29,011 bases of DNA from an uncultured Roseburia sp. (GTDB taxonomy: Bacteria > Bacillota > Clostridia > Lachnospirales > Lachnospiraceae). Under the pieces are notes generated by a model. It had not been told where the DNA came from. It saw nothing but the letters and a program-made list of their open reading frames with translations, and made no database searches. Both the position numbers and the translations under genes were made by a program. Of this stretch, positions 1-5,966 are shown piece by piece (position 1 is the stretch's first letter; each line of letters opens with the position of its first letter). Where the stretch lies: contig CAJTYI010000032.1 of the NCBI GenBank assembly GCA_910584215.1, positions 1-29,011 of the forward strand, written 5' to 3'.

Positions 1-228
1 CCCTTTCAGATAACTTTCTTCCGCATTGTTTGATTTCAAGTCCTGTAAACTTTTGATACACTCCTGTACGTCACTTTCAAGCGCGACATTTGCCGCCACG
101 GATTTGCGGTTGAAATATTCCTGTATGCGGGCTGAAAAGAATGTGATTGTAAATGCAATCGGCAAAACCCACACCGCCGCAAGAGCCATTCGCCAATCAT
201 AGGCAAAAAGGCAAACTGTAGGGGAAAT
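1..228 (-). pseudogene. ABC exporter transmembrane-domain fragment, 5'-truncated and cut by the window edge
   Basis: On the minus strand an open frame runs to the window edge and encodes a membrane stretch (AYDWRMALAAVWVLPIAF) followed by a charged helix with SARIQEYFNRKS and ALESDVQEC. This is the pattern of the permease domain of an ABCB-type ABC exporter, where a transmembrane helix leads into a cytoplasmic coupling region. The frame stays open upstream to a stop near 320, but that part (rich in Cys, Arg and Pro) does not look like exporter sequence, and no start codon with a ribosome-binding site is visible. I infer that the N-terminal part of the gene has been lost. The ATPase domain would lie beyond position 1. 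The family call is from residue pattern only. Confidence 0.5.
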
Positions 229-293
229 CAATTTCCTTTCTGCCACGCAACCGAAACGGCAAGGCGCATAAGGAAAATGCGCTCGTTGAGCGC

Positions 294-332
294 AAAAAAG
301 ACGGTACAGCCCTTGTAATTGGGGCTATACCG
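294..332 (-). terminator. Rho-independent terminator after rpsI
   Basis: On the minus strand an 11-bp stem (302-312 against 322-332, one G-U pair) with a 9-nt loop is followed by TCTTTTTT. It lies about 85 nt beyond the rpsI stop codon and would end the rplM-rpsI transcript. A second small perfect stem (279-293, GCGCTC/GAGCGC) follows directly. Confidence 0.8.
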
Positions 333-417
333 CCAAATCTGAAATTACTTCCTTATAACTTAGAACCCTTACATTTCCGGGGTTTTTGAGCAATTTTGAT
401 ACAGTTTGAACAAACGA

Positions 418-810
418 TTAACGCTTGCTGAACTGCGGAGCGCGGCGAGCAGCTTTGAGGCCGTACTTCTTACGCTCTTTCATGCGCGGGTCTCTTGTCA
501 GGTAACCTGCGGACTTCAATGTCGGTCTGTAATCAGCATCCACGGTGAGCAGGGCTCTGGCGATACCGTGACGGATCGCTCCTGCCTGACCGGTATAACC
601 ACCGCCGCGTACATTTACCAGCACGTCAAATTTATCAACGGTCTCCGTTGCAACCAAAGGCTGGCGAACGATAACCTTTAAAGTCTCCAAACCCAGATAT
701 TCATCAATGTCTCTTTTATTGATCGTAATTTTGCCTGTTCCCGGTACTAAATATACTCTGGCAACAGATGATTTTCTTCTTCCTGTTCCGTAATATTTTG
801 CGTTAGCCAA
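418..810 (-). CDS. rpsI: 30S ribosomal protein S9
   Basis: Component of the small ribosomal subunit whose C-terminal tail reaches the P-site tRNA. The 130-residue product has the family's usual length, the N-terminal YYGTGRRKSSVARVYL motif, the central GGGYTGQAGAIRHGIARAL motif, and the conserved C-terminal end RRAPQFSKR. The start is TTG at 810, because MANAKYYGTGRRK is the family start and a strong AGGAGGAGG lies 8 nt upstream; there is no alternative ATG. It follows rplM with a 17-nt gap, the standard rplM-rpsI operon order, and shares the promoter at 1405-1433. A small inverted repeat (404-415) lies just past the stop. Confidence 0.98.
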   Translation of the reverse strand: MANAKYYGTGRRKSSVARVYLVPGTGKITINKRDIDEYLGLETLKVIVRQPLVATETVDKFDVLVNVRGGGYTGQAGAIRHGIARALLTVDADYRPTLKSAGYLTRDPRMKERKKYGLKAARRAPQFSKR

Positions 811-827
811 TTTCTTTTACCTCCTCC

Positions 828-1256
828 TTAAAATGATAATGCTTCCGGTTTCTGTGCTGCATGTTTATGATCCGGTCCTGCATATACAAATAACTTCGTA
901 TACATCTCTCTTCCCAAAGGTCCTTTCGGAAGCATACCCTTTACTGCATGCTCAATCACGCGCTCCGGATGTTTTGCAATCATTTCCTTTAATGTAGTCT
1001 CTTTCATACCGCCTACATAATCGGAGTGGTTGTAATAAATCTTCTGATCCAGTTTCTTGCCGGTCACTTTGATCTTCTCTGCATTGACAACGATCACATA
1101 ATCGCCCGCATCCATGTGAGGTGTAAAGATCGGCTTATTCTTTCCTCTTAATACTTTAGCAACTTCTGATGCTAAACGTCCTAATGTCATACCTTCAGCG
1201 TCAACTACATACCATTTTCTTTCGATGGTAGCCGGGCTAGCCATAAAAGTTTTCAT
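828..1256 (-). CDS. rplM: 50S ribosomal protein L13
   Basis: Early-assembling protein of the large ribosomal subunit. The 142-residue product starts MKTFMASPATIERKWYVVDA and carries the family blocks TLGRLASEVAKVLRGKNKP, DAGDYVIVVNAEKI, KIYYNHSDYVGG and AVKGMLPKGPLGR. The frame is open 33 nt further upstream, but the ATG at 1256 has AGGAGG seven nucleotides before it and matches the family start. It is the first gene of the rplM-rpsI operon and is preceded by a ~140-nt untranslated leader with a consensus promoter. Confidence 0.98.
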   Translation of the reverse strand: MKTFMASPATIERKWYVVDAEGMTLGRLASEVAKVLRGKNKPIFTPHMDAGDYVIVVNAEKIKVTGKKLDQKIYYNHSDYVGGMKETTLKEMIAKHPERVIEHAVKGMLPKGPLGREMYTKLFVYAGPDHKHAAQKPEALSF

Positions 1257-1398
1257 TGATTTTCCTCCTAAAAATGTTATTTCACACATTGGCCCTGTGA
1301 ATGTCCGGACACATTGCCGCCGTATGTCATAAGACTTCTATCTATAGTTAAAATGCTGTTTCGGGGCTTTGAAACCGCATTTATTCACTATCACAGAC
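1257..1398 (-). promoter_or_regulatory. Candidate L13 ribosomal leader RNA
   Basis: The predicted transcript starts near 1398 and runs about 140 nt to the rplM ATG. Right at its 5' end is an 11-bp stem with one internal mismatch and an 8-nt loop (1351-1382). Near the ribosome-binding site a 6-bp stem (TTCACA/TGTGAA, around 1270-1293) is possible, and CAATGTGT occurs twice. Autoregulatory L13 leaders are known upstream of rplM in Firmicutes; I cannot match this one to the covariance model by eye. Confidence 0.5.
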
Positions 1399-1404
1399 TT
1401 TGAT

Positions 1405-1433
1405 ATTATAGTACACGTTCCCTTGTGTGTCAA
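1405..1433 (-). promoter_or_regulatory. Consensus sigma-A promoter of rplM-rpsI
   Basis: TTGACA at 1428-1433 and TATAAT at 1405-1410 are separated by exactly 17 nt, a perfect housekeeping promoter, as expected for a ribosomal protein operon. Confidence 0.92.
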
Positions 1434-1542
1434 GCGTTTTCTTGTGGAAATCAAACGAAAATGTTACAATGCATCCTCAAACTCCATATGCTGCGCGGAA
1501 ATATATTTTATAGCTTACACCACCTGTTTGCAGCGCCCCGGC

Positions 1543-2319
1543 TCACTGACCGCGCGATTCCTCGTATACGATGCCCATCATCGTAAGGCCATGCGCCGGA
1601 GCGGTCGGCCCCGCAGCGGCACGGTCACAGGCGGCAAGAATCTCTCTCATCTCCTCCGGCATACGCTTTCCACCGCCCACCTCAATCAACGTTCCCGCGA
1701 TGATACGCACCATATTATAAAGGAAACCATTGCCGGTTACACGAATGGTAATGATGTCCCCCGTGTGCGTCACGTCACAGCGGCGGATCGTCCGCACCGT
1801 CGTTTTAACCTGCGCGCCCAGCGCGCAAAAACTCTTAAAATCGTGTTCTCCTTCCAGATAAGCGGCTGCGCGCCTCATATTTTCCACATCGAGCGGATGA
1901 TGATAAAAATAGGTGTCAAACCGCCTCATCGGCATACGAAAGGTGCGGTTCAAAATCCGGTACTCATAGGTTTTTTGGCTTTTTTGATAACGCGGATGCC
2001 AGTCGCCCGGCACCTGCGCGGAATCCTGCACGACGATATCCTGCGGCAGGCGCTGGTTGAGCGCAAAGGAGATTTTGTCTGCGGGCATCCGCGTCATTGT
2101 GTCAAAAATCGCCACATTTCCCATGGAGTGAACGCCCGAATCCGTTCGGCTGGCGCCGGTGACTGTGATCGGTTCCCCAAGCAGCGCTGACAATTCACGG
2201 TTTAAGACCTCCTCAATGGTAATGCCGTTGGGCTGTACCTGCCAACCCTTATAATTGGTACCGTCGTATGCCACAACCAGCTTTATGCGTTTTCTTACCG
2301 CGTTCACATCTCTCTCCAT
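1543..2319 (-). CDS. truA: tRNA pseudouridine(38-40) synthase TruA
   Basis: Converts uridines 38-40 in the anticodon arm of many tRNAs to pseudouridine. At about 258 residues it has normal TruA length. Recognisable blocks are KLVVAYDGTNYKGWQVQPN at the N-terminus, the catalytic GASRTDSGVHS with the nucleophilic Asp near residue 62, YEYRI in the middle and GNGFLYNMVRIIAGTLIEVG near the C-terminus. Two starts are possible: ATG at 2319 with a poor upstream site, or GTG at 2307 with GGAGAGAG just before it; the family usually begins close to KRIKL, which favours the shorter form. It precedes rplM in the direction of transcription, a common Clostridia order. I see no clear promoter. Confidence 0.95.
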   Translation of the reverse strand: MERDVNAVRKRIKLVVAYDGTNYKGWQVQPNGITIEEVLNRELSALLGEPITVTGASRTDSGVHSMGNVAIFDTMTRMPADKISFALNQRLPQDIVVQDSAQVPGDWHPRYQKSQKTYEYRILNRTFRMPMRRFDTYFYHHPLDVENMRRAAAYLEGEHDFKSFCALGAQVKTTVRTIRRCDVTHTGDIITIRVTGNGFLYNMVRIIAGTLIEVGGGKRMPEEMREILAACDRAAAGPTAPAHGLTMMGIVYEESRGQ

Positions 2320-2363
2320 ATCCGTCTTCCCTTACCCATCCATGATTCTTACACAATTCCGTT

Positions 2364-2395
2364 GCAAAACAAAGGGGTTCTCCCCTTTCCCAAAA
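2364..2395 (-). terminator. Terminator after the sigma/anti-sigma operon
   Basis: On the minus strand AAAGGGG, the tetraloop AGAA and CCCCTTT (2371-2388) form a perfect 7-bp stem followed by GTTTT. It lies 23 nt past the anti-sigma stop and separates that operon from truA. Confidence 0.7.
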
Positions 2396-2410
2396 AGAGA
2401 CTTTTTCTCC

Positions 2411-3193
2411 TCAATTTCCTCTAAGCCGCCTTTTTCGCCGCTCCATCCAAAAAATAACTGCGATTGCTGCAAGTGCTTCTAAAATTATAACGATTTCTAT
2501 TCTGCGCAACGACTGCATATAAAAATCCAATGTATCCAGTCTGTGATACAGGGAATCATACGCACAGGAGAGACCGATCACCGCAACGCATAAACAGCTG
2601 ACAAGATGATTATTTTTTTTCCATCTCCAATTTGCCAGCAGAACCAACGCACAGATTCCTAAAATGACATAGATCTGTCTGATAAGAAACAGCCCCAGTT
2701 TTTCCTGCGGCACACCAAAAGCAGTCGCACCGCCGCATACCATACCTGCAACATATTCATTGAGCACAATTTCATAGATGCCCAAAAAAGCTACTCCTCC
2801 CCCCGCCAGATACTGCCATTTCTTGTCGCTTCCATGACCGGAATCCAGCACAATCATCGCTGTCATAACCATCGCAGGCACCGCTAAACGAAATACATCC
2901 CTTCCGGTATGATCTTCCAATAACAATTGCAGTAACATAATACTGATCATGAACAATAGTAATGCCAGATTTTTTACAACCTGTCTCTTCTTTAACCCCC
3001 GCAAAAAATCGGTCTGCTTTTGATTGGCCTCATCCGCTACCAACCGGGTATTTTTCATGTGTTCGTATTTGTCCATGCACTGCCCGCACATTTTAATATG
3101 CGCTTCCACTGCCTCCTTTGTCTTTTCGGCACAGACTTCATCCACATATAACGGCAGCAAATCACAGATAATCTCGCACTCATCTTTCATCAT
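2411..3193 (-). CDS. Putative zinc-finger anti-sigma factor, polytopic membrane protein
   Basis: The N-terminal 45 residues (CEIICDLLPLYVDEVCAEKT, then HIKMCGQCM) contain the H-x3-C-x2-C motif of the zf-HC2/ZAS domain that binds ECF sigma factors. The rest (residues ~75-250) contains about six hydrophobic helices, so the protein probably holds the sigma factor at the membrane and releases it on an envelope signal. The C-terminus ends in Arg/Lys-rich sequence. The start codon overlaps the end of the sigma gene by 14 nt, typical of translationally coupled sigma/anti-sigma pairs; GGAGG lies upstream inside the sigma gene. The sensing mechanism is not evident. The product is 260 residues, longer than single-helix anti-sigma factors. 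Confidence 0.82.
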   Translation of the reverse strand: MMKDECEIICDLLPLYVDEVCAEKTKEAVEAHIKMCGQCMDKYEHMKNTRLVADEANQKQTDFLRGLKKRQVVKNLALLLFMISIMLLQLLLEDHTGRDVFRLAVPAMVMTAMIVLDSGHGSDKKWQYLAGGGVAFLGIYEIVLNEYVAGMVCGGATAFGVPQEKLGLFLIRQIYVILGICALVLLANWRWKKNNHLVSCLCVAVIGLSCAYDSLYHRLDTLDFYMQSLRRIEIVIILEALAAIAVIFWMERRKRRLRGN

Positions 3194-3665
3194 ACTCTTC
3201 CCGCCTCCTTATCAGATTTTCCTTCGCCCGGTAAAATGTCACACGCGCCCAGCTCTCACTTTTCCCCATAATCTCGCCGATATCGCGAAAGGAAAGTTCC
3301 GCCATCGCCCGCAGATAGACAACCTCCCTCATCTGTTGCGGAAGCTTTTGCAAGTCTTTTAAAACATCCAACAGCTCATATTTTATGAGAGCCAGATTCT
3401 CCGGTTCCTCTGCCCGCTCTGTCTGAAACTGCCAGACATCCGCCGGAATCTCTTTTGCGTGTTTCCGCAAATACTGATACCAGAGATGCTTGGCAATCGC
3501 GCAGAGCCATACGCTGACTTTACAGCTATGGTCATATTTATGGATATTTTTCACGGCCTGCAGAAACGTTTCCTGGGTCAATTCTTCCGCAAGGGTTTCG
3601 CTGTGACAATTTTTCAGGAGAAAACGGTACACCAGGCCGACATTCTCCTCATATAACTCCTCCAC
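3180..3665 (-). CDS. ECF-family RNA polymerase sigma factor
   Basis: A 161-residue protein with sigma region 2 at residues ~5-70 (LYEENVGLVYRFLLKN, EELTQETFLQAVKNIHKY, VWLCAIAKHLWYQYLRK) and sigma region 4 at ~105-155 (LQKLPQQMREVVYLRAMAELSFRDIGEIMGKSESWARVTFYRAK). It lacks regions 1 and 3, as ECF sigmas do. It directs RNA polymerase to a small stress regulon and is probably held inactive by the overlapping downstream anti-sigma factor. The start is GTG at 3665, with GGAGGGG just upstream. A candidate ECF-type promoter (3692-3723) suggests autoregulation. Confidence 0.93.
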   Translation of the reverse strand: MEELYEENVGLVYRFLLKNCHSETLAEELTQETFLQAVKNIHKYDHSCKVSVWLCAIAKHLWYQYLRKHAKEIPADVWQFQTERAEEPENLALIKYELLDVLKDLQKLPQQMREVVYLRAMAELSFRDIGEIMGKSESWARVTFYRAKENLIRRREEYDER

Positions 3666-3691
3666 GGTTCCCCTCCTTTCTGCTTCTGTAC

Positions 3692-3723
3692 CTATTTATC
3701 CATAAAAATGACGTTTCGTTACA
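3692..3723 (-). promoter_or_regulatory. Candidate ECF-type autoregulatory promoter of the sigma operon
   Basis: TGTAAC (3718-3723), a 16-nt spacer, then GGATAAATAG (3692-3701). The AAC-containing -35 and 16-nt spacing resemble Bacillus ECF promoters (TGAAAC-N16-CGTA). The same ten-base -10 block occurs before the S41 protease gene at 16745-16754, also 16 nt from a TGAAAC-like box. Confidence 0.45.
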
Positions 3724-3996
3724 CTATATTCTTTTTTTTACATTTTTGTTAAAACTGCAATTACCCCTATATGTTGCATACAAATCCAAAAGACCCCTAT
3801 TAAGAATATATTTTTTTCACCATCGTTCTCCGTTCACACTGATTTGTTTGTATTATAACCGCTCGCATATTCCATTTGCAATCATATTTCACTACGTTCA
3901 TCAAAAAACAATGATACTCCCTCGCCCATGCCTCAAGCACAAATTCGCCTGCAGCAATGTATTTTCATAGATACTTTGTCGGTTTTTGTCGAATAC
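3724..3996. other. AT-rich intergenic spacer, no gene seen
   Basis: Divergent spacer between the sigma operon and the ibrA-like gene. The open frames here have no ribosome-binding site and no protein-like composition. I see no RNA gene or repeat. Confidence 0.5.
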
Positions 3997-4025
3997 TTGT
4001 AAAAATTGGAAAAAAATGGTAAAAT
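3997..4025 (+). promoter_or_regulatory. Promoter of the ibrA/ibrB-like pair
   Basis: TTGTAA (3997-4002), 17-nt spacer, TAAAAT (4020-4025). A 12-nt perfect palindrome (TTTGTGCACAAA, 4030-4041) lies over the predicted start site and could be an operator or an early hairpin. Confidence 0.6.
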
Positions 4026-4113
4026 CTGTTTTGTGCACAAACAGCAAATATACGTTCGGCATGGACAGACCGTATACCCTAACGGCATGCGTTGTCCCAG
4101 AATGGAGATTACT

Positions 4114-5436
4114 ATGACAAAACAATATACTGAACAAAACGTATATGAAGCCCTGCATGAGCGGCTTCACTACATCTTTACAGAATTTGAAAACATCTTT
4201 GTTTCTTTCTCCGGCGGCAAGGACAGCGGTCTCCTGCTGAATCTGACATTAGACTTTCAGAAAAAATATTACCCGGACAAAAAAATCGGCGTGTTCCACC
4301 AGGATTTTGAAGCGCAGTATAGTGTGACAACCGAATATGTCGAAAGAACATTTTCAAGAATTGAACAGGACGTGGAGCCCTACTGGGTGTGCCTGCCCAT
4401 GGCGACGAGAACCGCGCTGAGCAGCTATGAGATGTTCTGGTATCCGTGGGATGACACAAAAAAAGACGCGTGGGTGCGCCCTATGCCCAACCACCCCTAT
4501 GTGATCAACCTGGAGAACAATCCCATCACCACCTACCACTACCGTATGCACCAGGAAGATCTCGCCAAGCAATTTGGGCGTTGGTATCGCATGTCCCATG
4601 ACGACAAAAAGACAATCTGTCTGCTCGGCATACGCGCGGAGGAGTCCATGCAGCGCTACAGCGGCATTATCAACCGCAAATACGGCTACGACAACACCTG
4701 CTGGATCAGCAAGCTTTTCAAGGACGTATGGTGTGCCTCTCCGATCTACGACTGGACACTCAGCGACGTATGGTATGCGAATTACCACTTTTCGTTTGAT
4801 TATAATCATCTGTACGATTTGTACTACATGTCCGGGTTAAAGCCGGATCAGATGCGCGTCGCTTCGCCCTTTAACGATTACGCCAAAGACAGTCTCAATC
4901 TATACCGGGTCATCGATCCTGAGATCTGGACCAAGCTTGTGGGGCGTGTCCGGGGCGCCAATTTCGGCGCCATCTACGGCAGAACAAAAGCGCTTGGCTA
5001 TCGCAATCTGACACTTCCAAGCGGCCATACCTGGGAATCTTACACCAAGTTCCTGCTGGCGACGCTTCCGACCAGGCTGCGCAACAACTACATCCAAAAG
5101 TTTAAGTCCTCCATCTATTTCTGGCACAATGTCGGCGGCGGTCTGGAGGAAAAGACGATCGACGAACTGCTCGCCCACGGCTACCATATCAAGCGCAACG
5201 GGATTTCCAACTACACGGTTATGCGAAATTCACGCATTATCTTCTTGGGCAGGCTGCCGGACGACACGGACGACATCAAATCTACCAAAGACATCCCGAG
5301 CTGGAAACGTATGTGCTACTGTATATTAAAAAATGACCATATTTGCCGCTTCATGGGATTCGGCTTAAACAGACAGCAGCAGAAAAACGTCAATTTATTA
5401 AAGGAAAAATACCAAAATATAGGTGAACTATCATGA
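4114..5436 (+). CDS. IbrA-like phosphoadenosine phosphosulfate reductase family protein
   Basis: A 440-residue protein with a PP-loop ATP pyrophosphatase motif FSGGKDSG at residues ~32-39, the signature of the PAPS reductase/N-type ATPase fold, followed by a long C-terminal region of the kind annotated DUF3440 in IbrA-like proteins. The PP-loop implies ATP adenylation chemistry; the true substrate is unknown and assimilatory sulfate reduction is unlikely because no other sulfate genes are near. In E. coli, IbrA and IbrB together are reported to affect expression of prophage immunoglobulin-binding genes. The start at 4114 is chosen because AATGGAGA precedes it and MTKQYTEQNVYEAL begins the conserved part; the frame is open to 4006. 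Its last four bases overlap the start of the next gene. Confidence 0.85.
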   Translation: MTKQYTEQNVYEALHERLHYIFTEFENIFVSFSGGKDSGLLLNLTLDFQKKYYPDKKIGVFHQDFEAQYSVTTEYVERTFSRIEQDVEPYWVCLPMATRTALSSYEMFWYPWDDTKKDAWVRPMPNHPYVINLENNPITTYHYRMHQEDLAKQFGRWYRMSHDDKKTICLLGIRAEESMQRYSGIINRKYGYDNTCWISKLFKDVWCASPIYDWTLSDVWYANYHFSFDYNHLYDLYYMSGLKPDQMRVASPFNDYAKDSLNLYRVIDPEIWTKLVGRVRGANFGAIYGRTKALGYRNLTLPSGHTWESYTKFLLATLPTRLRNNYIQKFKSSIYFWHNVGGGLEEKTIDELLAHGYHIKRNGISNYTVMRNSRIIFLGRLPDDTDDIKSTKDIPSWKRMCYCILKNDHICRFMGFGLNRQQQKNVNLLKEKYQNIGELS

Positions 5437-5966
5437 CAAAGAAAAGCCCCGTATACCAAATCATTTCTGTCCCGATTGAGAAAATCGTGCCAAATACCTA
5501 TAACCCCAACAGCGTGGCGCCGCCTGAACTAAAACTGCTCTACGACAGCATCAAAGAGGACGGCTATACGATGCCTATCGTCTGCTATTACGACAAAGGC
5601 GCTGATCAGTATGTGATCGTCGACGGCTTTCACCGCTACCGCATCATGCAGGACCATGACGATATCTACCAGCGCGAGGGCGGCAGGCTGCCCGTATCCG
5701 TCATCGACAAACCTCTGGATCAGCGTATGGCCAGCACGATACGCCATAACCGCGCCAGAGGTTCGCACAATGTAGATCTCATGAGCAATATTATCAAGGA
5801 ACTGCATGAGATCGGACGCTCGGACGCATGGATATCCAAACATCTGGGCATGGATAAGGATGAGATTCTGCGCTTAAAGCAGATCACCGGACTTGCCGCC
5901 CTGTTTAAAGACACCGGTTTTGGGAAAGCCTGGCTCCCGATAGATGAGATGGAGAACGACGTTTAA
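5433..5966 (+). CDS. IbrB-like ParB/sulfiredoxin-fold protein
   Basis: A 177-residue protein whose N-terminal ~110 residues have the ParB/Srx pattern: IEKIVPNTYNPN, then SIKEDGYTMPIVCYY, then the VDGFHRYRIM box near residue 62, then RHNRARGSHN near 104. The C-terminal part (DAWISKHLGMDKDEILRLKQITG) looks like the helix-turn-helix of ParB proteins. ParB-fold proteins can bind or hydrolyse nucleotides (CTP or ATP) and bind DNA. It overlaps ibrA by ATGA, so the two products are translationally coupled and probably act together. Chromosome partition is unlikely, as there is no parA. The stop codon directly abuts the stop of the opposing MutS2-like gene. Confidence 0.85.
   Translation: MTKKSPVYQIISVPIEKIVPNTYNPNSVAPPELKLLYDSIKEDGYTMPIVCYYDKGADQYVIVDGFHRYRIMQDHDDIYQREGGRLPVSVIDKPLDQRMASTIRHNRARGSHNVDLMSNIIKELHEIGRSDAWISKHLGMDKDEILRLKQITGLAALFKDTGFGKAWLPIDEMENDV

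Noticed and set aside
51..403. Direct repeat TTTTGATACA at 51-60 and 394-403 as possible att sites
   Set aside because: Only ten AT-rich bases, and the first copy lies inside the exporter reading frame; chance is likely.
1369..2190. 273-codon plus-strand frame opposite truA
   Set aside because: It lies antisense to truA, has no ribosome-binding site and a composition set by the opposite coding strand.
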